Origin: an uncultured Pelagibacteraceae bacterium
Lineage (GTDB): Bacteria > Pseudomonadota > Alphaproteobacteria > Pelagibacterales > Pelagibacteraceae
Length of the DNA: 64,000 nucleotides
Reading direction: 5' to 3'
Assembly: GCA_902578265.1 (NCBI GenBank)
Contig: CACHCA010000001.1
Coordinates: forward strand, 1 to 64,000
The notes under the pieces are model-generated. The model saw nothing but the letters and a program-made list of their open reading frames with translations, searched no databases and was not told the DNA's origin. Both the position numbers and the translations under genes were made by a program. Shown in pieces: positions 53,161 through 63,238 of the stretch (position 1 is the first letter of the stretch; the number at the start of each line of letters is the position of its first letter).

Positions 53161-53459
53161 TTGTTTTTTTTGTTGATTTAAGCTTATTATTTTTTCTAGA
53201 TTTTTTAGAACGCTTCTTAGTCGCAGACTTTTTTGTCCTAATTTTTTTTCTAGAAGATTTAACCAATTTAGATTTTTTTTTATTGGTTTTTGGCTTAGCT
53301 TTTTTCTTTCTTTTAGTAGCCATAACTAATTAAACTCGTAATATTAGTACATGTCTATTTCTTAAAATCTTATTTACTACCTGCAATTGAATGAACACAA
53401 CATCTTGTGTTGAAATTTTGAGTGATTAATATTTTTTTTTCTATAAGTAGTCATTAAAT

Positions 53460-54368
53460 ATGGACCAAAATTTCTTTAATAAAGTTAGAATTTTAGATGG
53501 TGGTATGGGCCAGGAACTACTTGCTAGGGGTATGGAGCCAAATGGTACATTATGGAGTGCTAACGCCTTACTTCAAGAAAAATACCACCAACTTTTATTA
53601 GATACTCATTTAGATTTTATTAAAGCAGGTGCAGAAGTAATTGTCACTACAACTTTTACAACAAGAAAATCCCGGTTAAGGGATAATAATGTTTTTGATA
53701 AATATGAATATCTCAATAAAAAAGCTGGAGAAATTGCTCAAAAAGCAAAAGAAAATTATCCTAATGTTTTAGTAGCTGGTGGTTTGCCTCCACAAAATTT
53801 AACTTATGAAGCAGATAACAGTGCTGATGATGAGATGAGAGAAAATTTTAATAGTCAAGCAAAGCTATTAGATCCATATATTGATTTTTTTTATTTTGAC
53901 GTCTTAAGCAGTGTGAGAGAATTTAAGATTGCTGTTGAAAGTATAAAAGAATTTAACAAACCCTATTTATTAGGTGCACATATTTCTGAAGGAAATCGTT
54001 TACCAAGTGGTGAAAAAATTACAAAAATTATTAATGATATAGAACATTATAAATTAATGGGGATTATATTATCTTGTGTCTCACCTGAAAATTTTGAACT
54101 CAATCTTGAAGAAATAAAAAATTTAGGAGTACCATTTGGATTTAAATTGAATGCTTTTATAAAAACAAATTCAAAACCTAATTATAACGGTGCATATAAA
54201 AAACATAAAACAGGAAATCCAAATGAATTTCTTGGTGTAAGAAAAGATTTAACTCCAGAAAAAATGCTAGAATTTGCAAAAAAATTCAAAGATGCAGGAG
54301 CTACAATTATTGGTGGTTGTTGTGAAACTACACCTTTACATATTAAAGCTTTTTCTAAGCTTAAGTAG
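53460..54368 (+). CDS. Homocysteine S-methyltransferase family protein
   Basis: A 302-residue zinc methyltransferase. ILDGGMGQELLARG at the start, AEVIVTTTFTTRKSRL, LGAHISEGNRLPSG, ILSCVSPENF with the first Cys and IIGGCCETTPLHIKA with the second Cys pair bind zinc and homocysteine. It would make methionine from homocysteine with a methyl donor such as S-methylmethionine, betaine or DMSP; the donor is not visible. It converges with the EamA transporter and overlaps it by 8 bases. Confidence 0.88.
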   Translation: MDQNFFNKVRILDGGMGQELLARGMEPNGTLWSANALLQEKYHQLLLDTHLDFIKAGAEVIVTTTFTTRKSRLRDNNVFDKYEYLNKKAGEIAQKAKENYPNVLVAGGLPPQNLTYEADNSADDEMRENFNSQAKLLDPYIDFFYFDVLSSVREFKIAVESIKEFNKPYLLGAHISEGNRLPSGEKITKIINDIEHYKLMGIILSCVSPENFELNLEEIKNLGVPFGFKLNAFIKTNSKPNYNGAYKKHKTGNPNEFLGVRKDLTPEKMLEFAKKFKDAGATIIGGCCETTPLHIKAFSKLK

Positions 54369-55248
54369 TTTTTTTGTAATCAGCTTTTCTTACAAAATAA
54401 ATTCCAACTGAAACAGCGATTAAAGAAATTAATACTTTTGTGGTAATTAATTCTTTTAGAAATATATAACTTAAAATTGTTCCAAAAATTGGAATTAGAT
54501 ATGACACTTGAGATTGGAAAATTAAACCATTATTAACTAAAATTCTAAAGCGTAACAACCAAGCAATACCTGTTGAAACGAGACCTAAATAAATAACAGA
54601 AATAGTTGAGTCTAACCTTGGTGATAAATTCCAAGGCTGTTCTATAAAACTGACAAGTGGTATTAAAATAATTGTAGCCCAAATTAATATAGATCCAGTT
54701 ACATTTTCATTTTTTTTCTTACTAATCTTTAAAGTTAGTACACCGCCAATCACATAACAGGTTGAGCCTAAAAGAATTAATAAAGCGGATATAAAATTAT
54801 TTTCATCAATCAATAAATTATCTGAAAACAAATAAAGTATTCCTGAAAACCCTATTAAAATTCCAAATGTTTTAATAAAATTAAACTTTTCATTTGTCGT
54901 ATAAAAATGACCTAGAACAGTTGAGCTTAAAGGTGTTGTTGACATTAAAATTGCTGCTAAGTTACTTTGAACTGATTGAACTCCATAAGCTATCAAATAA
55001 AAAGGTGCTACTAAGTTTATAAATCCAATCATAGCAAACCAATGCCAGTCTTTCGAGAATGCTTCTATTTTTATATTTTTATAGTAACAAAGTAATAAAA
55101 CTGGAATGGCTCCAAAAAAAACTCTTAAAAATGCAATTGTAACTGGACCATATGAGTATGTTGCAATTTTAATATTAAAAAAGGCAGAAGCCCAAATTAA
55201 TGCAAGCAAAATTAACAAAAGGTAATCTGTAATTTTAGCTTGTCTCAT
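54361..55248 (-). CDS. EamA/DMT-family transporter
   Basis: A 295-residue protein with ten hydrophobic helices in two repeats. LILLALIWASAFFNIKIA, FGAIPVLLLCYYKN, YLIAYGVQSVQSNLAAILMSTTPLSSTVLGHFY and GLVSTGIAWLLRFRIL are typical of EamA. Substrate is unknown; such proteins export metabolites. It follows the YbaK gene by a 4-base overlap. Confidence 0.88.
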   Translation of the reverse strand: MRQAKITDYLLLILLALIWASAFFNIKIATYSYGPVTIAFLRVFFGAIPVLLLCYYKNIKIEAFSKDWHWFAMIGFINLVAPFYLIAYGVQSVQSNLAAILMSTTPLSSTVLGHFYTTNEKFNFIKTFGILIGFSGILYLFSDNLLIDENNFISALLILLGSTCYVIGGVLTLKISKKKNENVTGSILIWATIILIPLVSFIEQPWNLSPRLDSTISVIYLGLVSTGIAWLLRFRILVNNGLIFQSQVSYLIPIFGTILSYIFLKELITTKVLISLIAVSVGIYFVRKADYKKTT

Positions 55249-55724
55249 TCAGTAATCTCCTCAGTAACTCCATTTGTAATTTTTTTTAAATTTGTAAAAT
55301 CTATTTTAAATACACAGTTTGGATGACCAGCAGCAGCAAACAGTAAGTTAAATCTACTTAAAGATTTATCTATTAAAATTTCAATCTTTTTTAAATGACC
55401 AATAGGTGAAACTCCTCCAATTGTGTAACCTGTGATATTTTTTACATCTTCGGCTGAAGCCATAGATGCATCCTTTATTTTAAGTGCCTTCTTAATCCTG
55501 TTTAATGACGCCCTTTTATCACCTGCCACCAAGCATAAAGTGAAACTATTCTCAGTTTTAAAAAGTAAGCTTTTTACAATTGCTCCAACCTCACAACCTA
55601 AAGATGAAGCAGCCTCAAGAGCAGTCCTTGCAGAGGTTTCAAGAACTATTATATTTTGAGATTCATCATAATCCTTAAGGATTTTTTCAACTCTTTGAAC
55701 TGGCTCTTTGTCTAATAAACTCAT
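55245..55724 (-). CDS. YbaK/ProX-type aminoacyl-tRNA deacylase domain protein
   Basis: A 159-residue editing domain. SARTALEAASSLGCEVGAIVKSLLFK, LCLVAGDKRASLNRIKKALK (with the GDK Lys), TGYTIGGVSPIGH and FAAAGHPNCVFKID are family motifs. It may hydrolyse mischarged Cys- or Ala-tRNA(Pro). It is transcribed away from glnA; 141 bases separate the two starts. Confidence 0.9.
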   Translation of the reverse strand: MSLLDKEPVQRVEKILKDYDESQNIIVLETSARTALEAASSLGCEVGAIVKSLLFKTENSFTLCLVAGDKRASLNRIKKALKIKDASMASAEDVKNITGYTIGGVSPIGHLKKIEILIDKSLSRFNLLFAAAGHPNCVFKIDFTNLKKITNGVTEEITE

Positions 55725-55865
55725 TATTCAACTTTTAATTGTTAGTCAATTTGCACATTACCGATTAAACTTATGTAAAAAATGCATAGGTGATATCAAT
55801 TAAAAGAGCATTATCTATCAGTCTTTTTTTGTTATTACAACGCCCAGTATTATAAAGGAGAGATT

Positions 55866-57272
55866 ATGAGTTCAAGTGATGTATTAAAGACGATTAAAGA
55901 TAAAGATATTGAATACGTAGATCTAAGATTTACTGATCCTAGAGGTAAACTTCAACATGTAACCATGGATGCCAAAATGGTGGATGAAGATATGTTGAAC
56001 GAAGGAATTTTTTTTGACGGTTCTTCTATAGCTGGCTGGAAAGCTATTAATGAGTCTGACATGATCCTTAAGCCAGATAATTCTAGAGCGATCGTAGATC
56101 CATTCACATCTCATAATACATTAAATCTTTTTTGCGATGTTTTAGATGCAATTAAAAAGGATCCTTATGAAAGAGATCCTAGAGGGACAGCTAAAAAAGC
56201 TGAGGCTTACTTAAAAAGTTCAGGAATTGGAGATAAAGCATTTTTTGGTCCTGAAGCTGAGTTTTTTGTTTTTGATGATGTAAGATTCAAAAATGACATG
56301 AATGAAACCGGATTTAAAATAGATAGTAAGGAAGGTCCTTACAATTCAGGAAGAGAATACGATAATGGTAACATGGGTCACAGACCAGGAATTAAAGGTG
56401 GTTATTTCCCAGTTCCACCTGTGGATAGTGAACAAGATATGAGAAGTGAATATCTAAAAGCTATGAAAGAAATGGGAATTAAAGTTGAAAAACACCACCA
56501 TGAAGTTGCACCTAGCCAACACGAGCTTGGAATGTATTTTGGAACTCTTGTGGATCAAGCGGATAACTTACAACTTTATAAATATGCTGTTCACATGGTT
56601 TCTAACTCGTTTGGTAAGACAGCTACTTTTATGCCTAAACCTGTTAAAGGTGATAATGGTTCAGGTATGCACGTTCACCAATCCATTTGGAAAGGTGATA
56701 CTGCATTATTTTCAGGTGATAAATATGCGGGCTTATCTGATACAGCTTTACACTACATAGGTGGTATTTTAAAACATGCAAAAGCAATTAATGCTTTTTC
56801 AAACGCTACGACGAATAGTTACAAAAGACTAATTCCAGGCTTTGAGGCTCCAGTTTTATTAGCTTATTCGGCTAGAAACAGATCAGCATCTTGTAGAATT
56901 CCTATCACTCTAAGTAAAAAAGCAGCTCGATGTGAAATTAGATTTGGTGATGCTGCTGGTAATCCATATTTAACTTTCTCTGCAATGCTAATGGCTGGTT
57001 TAGATGGAATTAAGAATAAAATTGATCCAGGTAAATCATTTGATAAAGATCTTTATGCTTTATCGGAAGATGAAGTTAAGAAAATTCCAACTGTTTGTGG
57101 ATCTTTAAGAGAAGCAATGGAAAGTCTTGATAAGGATAGAGATTTCTTAAAACAAGGTAATGTATTTACTGATGATCAAATAGATGCTTATATTGCATTA
57201 AAGTTTGAAGAAATACACAATTTTGAACACACACCTCATCCGATAGAGTTTGAGATGTATTACAGCTGTTAA
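55866..57272 (+). CDS. glnA: Glutamine synthetase, type I
   Basis: A 468-residue enzyme that makes glutamine from glutamate, ammonium and ATP. FDGSSIAGW, EAEFFVFDDV, EKHHHEVAPSQHELG, NGSGMHVHQSIWK, and SYKRLIPGFEAPV mark the active site. Tyr397 (LYALSEDE) aligns with the adenylylated Tyr397 of E. coli, so control by GlnE-type modification is possible. ATG is preceded by AAAGGAGAGATT. It is alone in its transcription direction. It would assimilate ammonium released by Ald and other amine-degrading enzymes. Confidence 0.97.
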   Translation: MSSSDVLKTIKDKDIEYVDLRFTDPRGKLQHVTMDAKMVDEDMLNEGIFFDGSSIAGWKAINESDMILKPDNSRAIVDPFTSHNTLNLFCDVLDAIKKDPYERDPRGTAKKAEAYLKSSGIGDKAFFGPEAEFFVFDDVRFKNDMNETGFKIDSKEGPYNSGREYDNGNMGHRPGIKGGYFPVPPVDSEQDMRSEYLKAMKEMGIKVEKHHHEVAPSQHELGMYFGTLVDQADNLQLYKYAVHMVSNSFGKTATFMPKPVKGDNGSGMHVHQSIWKGDTALFSGDKYAGLSDTALHYIGGILKHAKAINAFSNATTNSYKRLIPGFEAPVLLAYSARNRSASCRIPITLSKKAARCEIRFGDAAGNPYLTFSAMLMAGLDGIKNKIDPGKSFDKDLYALSEDEVKKIPTVCGSLREAMESLDKDRDFLKQGNVFTDDQIDAYIALKFEEIHNFEHTPHPIEFEMYYSC

Positions 57273-57275
57273 TTT

Positions 57276-57446
57276 TTATTGTCTGGTTTTAGCAATTTTG
57301 TTTTTGCCAGAACCTTTTTTAACAATGTAATCAAGTGTTCCATTTGCTCCAGTATCAACAGACTTTATAAGAGATCTTAAAAAAGTTTTTCTCTTTTCTT
57401 TTCTGTCCTCGCTGCTTTGCAAATTTCTAATTTCAAAGACGTTCAT
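57276..57446 (-). CDS. Small basic protein at end of suf operon
   Basis: A 56-residue frame from ATG at 57446 to TAA at 57276: it begins MNVFEIRNLQSSEDRKEKRK and ends GSGKNKIAKTRQ. It is basic, without a membrane segment. It lies 57 bases after the sufA stop on the same strand and fills most of the gap before the glnA end. No strong ribosome binding site is seen. Function is unknown. Confidence 0.5.
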   Translation of the reverse strand: MNVFEIRNLQSSEDRKEKRKTFLRSLIKSVDTGANGTLDYIVKKGSGKNKIAKTRQ

Positions 57447-57502
57447 AACAAGATATTACCAATCTATGCGTTTATTGCAACTCTGGTATGTTCAAAATGG
57501 GA

Positions 57503-57835
57503 TTATACTTTAAAAGACTCTCCGCAGCCACAACGCTCGGTTTCATTAGGATTATTGAAGACAAATGATGATGAAAAATCTTCCTTTTTATAATCCATCT
57601 CAGTGCCTAGAAGATACATTACCGCCGCCGAATCAATATAAACTTTTACTCCTTTATCTTCGATCAACTCATCATTAGGATTTACCTCTTTTGAATATTC
57701 CATTACGTATGACATACCTGCACAACCACCTGATTTTACAGAAACTCTTACACCTATCGCATTTTTTTCAGCGTTAGACATTATTTCTTTAATTCTTAAA
57801 GCTGCATTATTACTTAATTTAATAATAGGGTTCAT
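57503..57835 (-). CDS. sufA: A-type Fe-S carrier (SufA/IscA family)
   Basis: A 110-residue Fe-S carrier. VSVKSGGCAGMSYVMEY holds the first Cys and ERCGCGESF the C-terminal pair, the three ligands of A-type carriers. Length is normal. It overlaps the upstream sufT gene by one base and would deliver clusters made by SufBCD to target proteins. Confidence 0.92.
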   Translation of the reverse strand: MNPIIKLSNNAALRIKEIMSNAEKNAIGVRVSVKSGGCAGMSYVMEYSKEVNPNDELIEDKGVKVYIDSAAVMYLLGTEMDYKKEDFSSSFVFNNPNETERCGCGESFKV

Positions 57836-58131
57836 TATAAGTTTAACTCCAATTTCGCTGCATCTGACATCATATCTTTATTCCAAGGAGGATCCCAAAC
57901 CAATTCAAGATTTACATCATCTATTCCCTCTACTTGCATTGCACCCTCTTTTACCTCTTTTGGTAAACTTTCTGCAACGGGACAATTCGGTGTAGTTAAT
58001 GTCATCTTAATTTCAGCCTTACGACCATTTACCTGTATATCATAAATTAAACCAAGTTCATATATGTTCACTGGTAATTCAGGATCATAAATTTTTCTAA
58101 TTTCCTCAATTATTTTGTTTTTTACATCCAT
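57835..58131 (-). CDS. sufT: SUF-associated MIP18/DUF59 protein
   Basis: A 98-residue protein. IYDPELPVNIYELGLIYDIQV, LTTPNCPVAESLP (with the conserved Cys) and VWDPPWNKDMMSDAAKLELNL mark the DUF59 family. SufT helps maturation of Fe-S proteins. It sits two bases after sufU. Confidence 0.92.
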   Translation of the reverse strand: MDVKNKIIEEIRKIYDPELPVNIYELGLIYDIQVNGRKAEIKMTLTTPNCPVAESLPKEVKEGAMQVEGIDDVNLELVWDPPWNKDMMSDAAKLELNL

Positions 58132-58133
58132 AA

Positions 58134-58598
58134 TTAATTTTCTGTGGTTATTTCTTTCCCATCATTTTCCATTGCAGATACCAAAGTGTGCCATGATAAG
58201 GTAGCACATTTAACTCTCATTGGATATTGTTTAACACCTGATAAACACATCAATTTTGTTTTATCATCCTCTTTTAAAATATTATTTTTAAGTTCGGGAT
58301 TTTCTTTAATCATTCCTAAAAAATCCTCAATTATTTCTTTAGCTTCATTATCACTTTTACCTTTAATCAAATCAGTCATTATTGAAGCTGATGCCATTGA
58401 TATTGCACATCCACTTCCTTCGAAAGAAATATCCTCTACTTTTCTTTGATCATTTAATTTAAGATATACGTGTACATTATCTCCACATAATGGATTATTG
58501 CCTTTTGCATCTTTATTATAATTTTCTGTTTTACCCAAATTTCGGGGGTTTTTTCCATGTTCTAAAATTATTTCTTGATATAATTCTTTTAAGTTCAT
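58134..58598 (-). CDS. sufU: SufU-type Fe-S scaffold/sulfur-transfer protein
   Basis: A 154-residue IscU-like protein. Three Cys of the family are present in NNPLCGDNVHV, EGSGCAISMASASI and RVKCATLSWHTL. In SUF systems of this type, SufU accepts sulfur from SufS and binds zinc. It overlaps sufS by 4 bases (ATGA). Confidence 0.92.
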   Translation of the reverse strand: MNLKELYQEIILEHGKNPRNLGKTENYNKDAKGNNPLCGDNVHVYLKLNDQRKVEDISFEGSGCAISMASASIMTDLIKGKSDNEAKEIIEDFLGMIKENPELKNNILKEDDKTKLMCLSGVKQYPMRVKCATLSWHTLVSAMENDGKEITTEN

Positions 58599-59815
58599 TT
58601 TAAATCAAAAATTTTTTTACAATTATTAATACCCTCATTTAACTTATCTAAATCATCTTTAGTGTTATAAACTCCTAATGATGCTCGCGCACTTGCGGGT
58701 ATACCTAATTTGTCATGAAGTATTTGACAACAATGATGACCCGCTCTTATAGCAACTCCAGTTTCATCCAGAATAGTTGCAATGTCATGTGGATGAACTC
58801 CTTCTACCGTAAAAGATAGAACTCCACCTCGCTCTTTTGGATTTCCAATTAGTTTCACAGAATTATTCTTTTTTAAAATTTCTTGACCGTATTCTATTAA
58901 TTCTTTTTCATGTTTAATAATATTATCAATTCCAATACTTTCTAAAAATTTTATTGATTGATCAAACGCAATGACTTGAGCTGTAGCCATTGTTCCAGCT
59001 TCATACTTATTTGGAAGTTCGCCATAAGAAATTCTATCTTTTTTAACTTCATTTATCATTCCCCCACCTCCTTGGTACGGTGGAAGTTGCTCTAACCATT
59101 TCTTTTTTCCATACAAAACTCCAAGTCCTGTCGGGCCATACATTTTGTGACATGATATTGCATAAAAATCACAATCCAGGTCTTGCATATCTAATTTTAA
59201 ATGTGGTCCTCCCTGACATCCATCTACTACAACAACTATGCCCTTTGAATGTGCTAATTGGGTTATCTCTTTAATTGGTAAAACTGCACCAGTGACATTG
59301 GATAAATGAGTTATTGCTATTACTTTAGTTTTATCTGTAATTTCTTTTTCTATATTTTCAATCGGAATATCACCGTCTTCATTTATCTCTGCAAACTTTA
59401 TTTTTATATTTTTGGATTTTCTTAAAAAATGCCATGGGACATAATTTGAGTGATGTTCTAGCTCTGTGATTAAAATTTCGTCATTTGGCTCCAAGATCGC
59501 TTGACCTAAAGTGTTAGCGACTAAATTTAAAGCCTCTGTAGCACCTTTAGTAAATACAATTTCATTTTTATCTTTCGCATTTATATATTTTTGAACAGAA
59601 GTTCTTGTATTTTCATATAAATTAGTAGCTGCAACAGCTAAATAATGTATGCTTCTGCCTACATTTGAAAACTGTTTAGAGTAAAAATCATTTATTCTAT
59701 CTAAAACTACCTTAGGTTTTTGAGATGAATTAGCGCTATCTAGGTAAACTAAATCGTTATTCTGAATTTTTTCATCAAAAATCGGAAACTCTTTTCTAAT
59801 GTTATTTATGTTCAT
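58595..59815 (-). CDS. sufS: Cysteine desulfurase
   Basis: A 406-residue class V aminotransferase-fold enzyme that takes sulfur from cysteine. YLDSANSSQKPK, FTKGATEALNLVA, ELEHHSNYVPW, DGCQGGPHLKLD, and SCHKMYGPTGLGVLYG (PLP Lys) are clear. The catalytic Cys is in RAGHHCCQ. It overlaps sufD and sufU by 4 bases each. Confidence 0.95.
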   Translation of the reverse strand: MNINNIRKEFPIFDEKIQNNDLVYLDSANSSQKPKVVLDRINDFYSKQFSNVGRSIHYLAVAATNLYENTRTSVQKYINAKDKNEIVFTKGATEALNLVANTLGQAILEPNDEILITELEHHSNYVPWHFLRKSKNIKIKFAEINEDGDIPIENIEKEITDKTKVIAITHLSNVTGAVLPIKEITQLAHSKGIVVVVDGCQGGPHLKLDMQDLDCDFYAISCHKMYGPTGLGVLYGKKKWLEQLPPYQGGGGMINEVKKDRISYGELPNKYEAGTMATAQVIAFDQSIKFLESIGIDNIIKHEKELIEYGQEILKKNNSVKLIGNPKERGGVLSFTVEGVHPHDIATILDETGVAIRAGHHCCQILHDKLGIPASARASLGVYNTKDDLDKLNEGINNCKKIFDLK

Positions 59816-61059
59816 TGTTTTAATCCAATAATATTTGTAATTAAGTTTTTTATTTCTTCGTCTGTAATCTTTTCAACAACATCCATTAAAAACCCATTTA
59901 TCAGAAGTTCTTTTGACTGTTGATAATTCAAACCACGAGACATTAAGTAAAAAATTGAATTTTCATCTAAGCTGCCAGATGCTGATCCGTGAGAACATTT
60001 TACATCATCAGCATAAATTTCTAATTCTGGTTTTGCATTAAATTCTGATGTCTCATCAAGCAGTATTGCTTTACTCAATTGATATCCATCAGTTTTTTGA
60101 GCTTTTGAATTTACAAATATTCTTCCTTGATATGCAGATTTTGAATTTTTTCCAAGAACACTTTTAATAAGCTGATAACTTTTTGTGTTTTCCACTAAAT
60201 GATTTATTGTAGTTCTAATTTCATGTTGTTGATTTTCTTTTAAGGAAAAAATACCATTAATAAATGCTGATGAATACTCGCCATTTAAATTACAATTAAT
60301 CTCATTTTTAAAATAATCTGAACCAGCAGATAATATAAATGTTTCTGAAACACTGTTATTGTCCTGTTCAATATTGTTAAAAGAATATTTTAAATTATTA
60401 TTAATAAATTTATCAATTTTATAGTTTTTAAGTATTGAGTCTTTTTCTAAATTGAAGTTGTAAAAAATATTAATAAAGTTTTTCGTTGTGTTATTAACAA
60501 AATAATCAATAAGCTTTAAACAACTATTTTCACCTAATTCAAAATCTAATCTCAAATTGATATTGGTTGACTTTATTTCATCATTTATTGAATGATAAAT
60601 TATCAAAGGTTTTTTTAGAGAATAGTTTTTTTTAATTAAAATTTTAAAAACTTTATCAGTAAATGCACAATTTAAATCAATTAATGAATTTTCATAATCA
60701 AATGATATATCTTTTTTAGTTTCATCAGTTATTTCAATTTTATTTTGGTCTTCGAAGTTAAAATCAATTTTTTCGATCCTTCCATTTATGAAAATAATCT
60801 TATTATGCTCCAAACCATCAACAAAAATTGATGGATCGATTTTATTAGACTGTGAATAGTCATTAAAATAACTTAAATTGCTGATATTCTTTTTGATGAT
60901 CTGGCTAATATCTAAGAATTTCCAATCTTCTTGCTTTCTATTTGGAAAACCCTTTTTTATGAAATTATTTAAAAAATTTTTTTTAAACTGGATTTCTTCA
61001 TTAGAAAATTTTGAAGTTTTTACTAATTTATAAAAGTCTGACTGTAATTGCTCGCTCAT
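59812..61059 (-). CDS. sufD: Fe-S assembly protein SufD
   Basis: A 415-residue SufB/D-type beta-helix protein. The N-terminal half is diverged. The C-terminal half has YQGRIFVNSKAQKTDGYQ, ILLDETSEFNAKPELEIYADDVKCSHGSASGSLDENSIFYLMSRG, which are characteristic. It forms the scaffold with SufB and SufC. One-base gap to sufC. Confidence 0.93.
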   Translation of the reverse strand: MSEQLQSDFYKLVKTSKFSNEEIQFKKNFLNNFIKKGFPNRKQEDWKFLDISQIIKKNISNLSYFNDYSQSNKIDPSIFVDGLEHNKIIFINGRIEKIDFNFEDQNKIEITDETKKDISFDYENSLIDLNCAFTDKVFKILIKKNYSLKKPLIIYHSINDEIKSTNINLRLDFELGENSCLKLIDYFVNNTTKNFINIFYNFNLEKDSILKNYKIDKFINNNLKYSFNNIEQDNNSVSETFILSAGSDYFKNEINCNLNGEYSSAFINGIFSLKENQQHEIRTTINHLVENTKSYQLIKSVLGKNSKSAYQGRIFVNSKAQKTDGYQLSKAILLDETSEFNAKPELEIYADDVKCSHGSASGSLDENSIFYLMSRGLNYQQSKELLINGFLMDVVEKITDEEIKNLITNIIGLKQ

Positions 61060-61794
61060 TTAATTAAAACTTTCGTATCCTTTTTTTTCTAATTCGATTG
61101 CTAATTCTGGACCACCAGATCTTATTATCTTTCCGTTCATTAAAACGTGAACAAAATCAGGTTTAATGTAATCTAATAATCTTTGATAATGGGTTATTAT
61201 TAAAAAAGAATTATCCTTATTTCTTAAAGTATTAACTCCATCTGCTACTATTTTAAGCGCATCTATGTCTAGACCTGAGTCTGTCTCATCTAAAATGGAT
61301 AATTTTGGGGCTAACATAGACATTTGCAGAATTTCATTTTTCTTTTTTTCTCCACCTGAAAATCCAACATTTAATTGTCTATTTAGTTTTTCTTCGTCAA
61401 ATTTTAATTCTTTGGCTTTCTCTTTAACAAGTTTTAAAAATTCAATTGCATCTAATTCTTTTTCGCCTCTTGCTTTTCTAATTGCATTTAAAGATGTTTT
61501 TAAAAAGATATTTGTATTAACACCTGGAATTTCTAATGGGTATTGGAAAGCCAAAAATATTCCTTTGTGCGCTCTTTCTTCGGTTTCAAGATCAAATAAA
61601 TTTTTATTTTCAAATAGGATTTCGCCTGATACCTGGTAACCTTTTTTTCCTGACAGAATGTTAGATAATGTGCTTTTTCCTGATCCGTTTGGACCCATAA
61701 TTGCGTGAACTTCGCCAGGATTTATATTCAACGAAAAACCCTTTAAAATTGATTTATTTTCTACATTTGCGTTTAAATTACTTATTTTAAGCAT
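61060..61794 (-). CDS. sufC: Fe-S assembly ATPase SufC
   Basis: A 244-residue ABC-type ATPase. Walker A is GPNGSGKSTLSN, the signature is GFSGGEKKKNEILQM, Walker B is KLSILDETDSGLDID, and the switch His is in LIITHYQRLL, all in the SufC form. It drives SufB-SufD remodelling. Its first base is the last base of sufB. Confidence 0.96.
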   Translation of the reverse strand: MLKISNLNANVENKSILKGFSLNINPGEVHAIMGPNGSGKSTLSNILSGKKGYQVSGEILFENKNLFDLETEERAHKGIFLAFQYPLEIPGVNTNIFLKTSLNAIRKARGEKELDAIEFLKLVKEKAKELKFDEEKLNRQLNVGFSGGEKKKNEILQMSMLAPKLSILDETDSGLDIDALKIVADGVNTLRNKDNSFLIITHYQRLLDYIKPDFVHVLMNGKIIRSGGPELAIELEKKGYESFN

Positions 61795-63236
61795 TAACCA
61801 ACACTCCCCTCTAAGCTAATACCTACAAGTTTCTGGGCCTCAACTGCAAACTCCATTGGTAATTGTTGTAATACTTCCTTACAAAAACCATTAACAATTA
61901 ATCCCACAGCCTCCTCAGGATTAAGTCCTCTTTGTTGGCAATAATGTAATTGTTCTTCACTTATTTTTGATGTCGTAGCTTCATGTGCAATATTTGAGTC
62001 AAAATTTTTATTTTTTATATACGGAACTGTATGTGCACCACATTTATTTCCCATTAATAAAGAGTCACATTGTGTATAATTACTAGAGTTTTTAGCTTTT
62101 GAATTAATATCTACTAAACCTCTATAAGTCATATCAGAAAATCCAGCACTTATACCTTTTGAAATAATTTTACTTTTAGTATTTTTTCCTAAATGAATCA
62201 TCTTTGTTCCAGTGTCTGCTTTTTGATGATTGTTGGTAATTGCTATTGAATAAAATTCACCAATTGAATTATCACCTTTTAATATACAGCTTGGATATTT
62301 CCAAGTTATAGCAGAACCTGTTTCAACTTGCGTCCAAGAAATCTTGGAATTTTTTCCCTTACATAATCCTCTTTTAGTCACAAAATTATAAATTCCACCT
62401 TTGCCATTTTCATCCCCTGGATACCAATTTTGTACAGTTGAATATTTTATTTCTGCATCGTCTAAAGCAATCAATTCAACATTTGCTGCGTGTAATTGAT
62501 TTTCATCTCTCATGGGAGCAGTGCATCCCTCAAGGTAACTCACGTAACTTCCTTTATCAGCAATAATTAACGTTCTTTCGAACTGTCCTGTCTCTGATGC
62601 ATTAATTCTGAAATAAGTTGATAGTTCCATAGGACACTTAACACCTTCAGGAATATAGACGAATGATCCATCTGTAAAAACAGCAGAGTTCAGTGTGGCA
62701 AAGAAATGATCAGTTACTGGTATAACTGTACCTAAATATTTTTTTACAAGATCAGGGTGTTTTTGAATTGCCTCTGACATTGAACAAAAAATTATTCCAT
62801 GTTTAGTCAGCTCACCTTTAAAAGTAGTAGCGACTGAAACAGAGTCGAATACGGCATCTACAGCAATTCCATTTAATCTTGCTTGCTCTTGTAATGGAAT
62901 TCCAAGTTTTTTATATGTCTCTAAAAGCTTAGGATCAAGCTCATCTAAACTTTTTGGTTTATCTTTCATGCTTTTTGGTGCCGAGTAATAATATAAATCT
63001 TGATAATCAATTTTAGGATATTTTGGTTTTTGCCAGTTAGGCTCTTTTAAAAGTTTTAATCGCTCATAAGCCTTTAATCTAAAATCTAACATCCATTTCG
63101 GTTCTTTTTTAATATTAGAAATAAACTTGATCACCTCCTCATTTAAGCCTTTTGGGGCTTTAATATTTTCAATATCAGTAGTGAAACCGTATTTATAATC
63201 TTTTAATTTTTCTATATCTTTTTCTCTAGTATCCAT
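61794..63236 (-). CDS. sufB: Fe-S assembly protein SufB
   Basis: A 480-residue protein. [65 protein letters not shown], and [21 protein letters not shown] are diagnostic of SufB. It is the core scaffold subunit on which the cluster forms. It begins 2 bases after the iscR-like gene. Confidence 0.96.
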   Translation of the reverse strand: MDTREKDIEKLKDYKYGFTTDIENIKAPKGLNEEVIKFISNIKKEPKWMLDFRLKAYERLKLLKEPNWQKPKYPKIDYQDLYYYSAPKSMKDKPKSLDELDPKLLETYKKLGIPLQEQARLNGIAVDAVFDSVSVATTFKGELTKHGIIFCSMSEAIQKHPDLVKKYLGTVIPVTDHFFATLNSAVFTDGSFVYIPEGVKCPMELSTYFRINASETGQFERTLIIADKGSYVSYLEGCTAPMRDENQLHAANVELIALDDAEIKYSTVQNWYPGDENGKGGIYNFVTKRGLCKGKNSKISWTQVETGSAITWKYPSCILKGDNSIGEFYSIAITNNHQKADTGTKMIHLGKNTKSKIISKGISAGFSDMTYRGLVDINSKAKNSSNYTQCDSLLMGNKCGAHTVPYIKNKNFDSNIAHEATTSKISEEQLHYCQQRGLNPEEAVGLIVNGFCKEVLQQLPMEFAVEAQKLVGISLEGSVG

Positions 63237-63238
63237 TT

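Noticed and set aside
53324-53459. Possible SAM-type riboswitch upstream of the homocysteine methyltransferase gene
   Set aside because: A hairpin with arms AACACAA and TTGTGTT is present (53394-53411), but I could not match a SAM-II or SAM-V core from the sequence. A covariance-model search would decide.
55725-55865. Sigma-54 promoter or nitrogen-regulated site before glnA
   Set aside because: No GG-N10-GC element was found. Only the strong ribosome binding site is clear.
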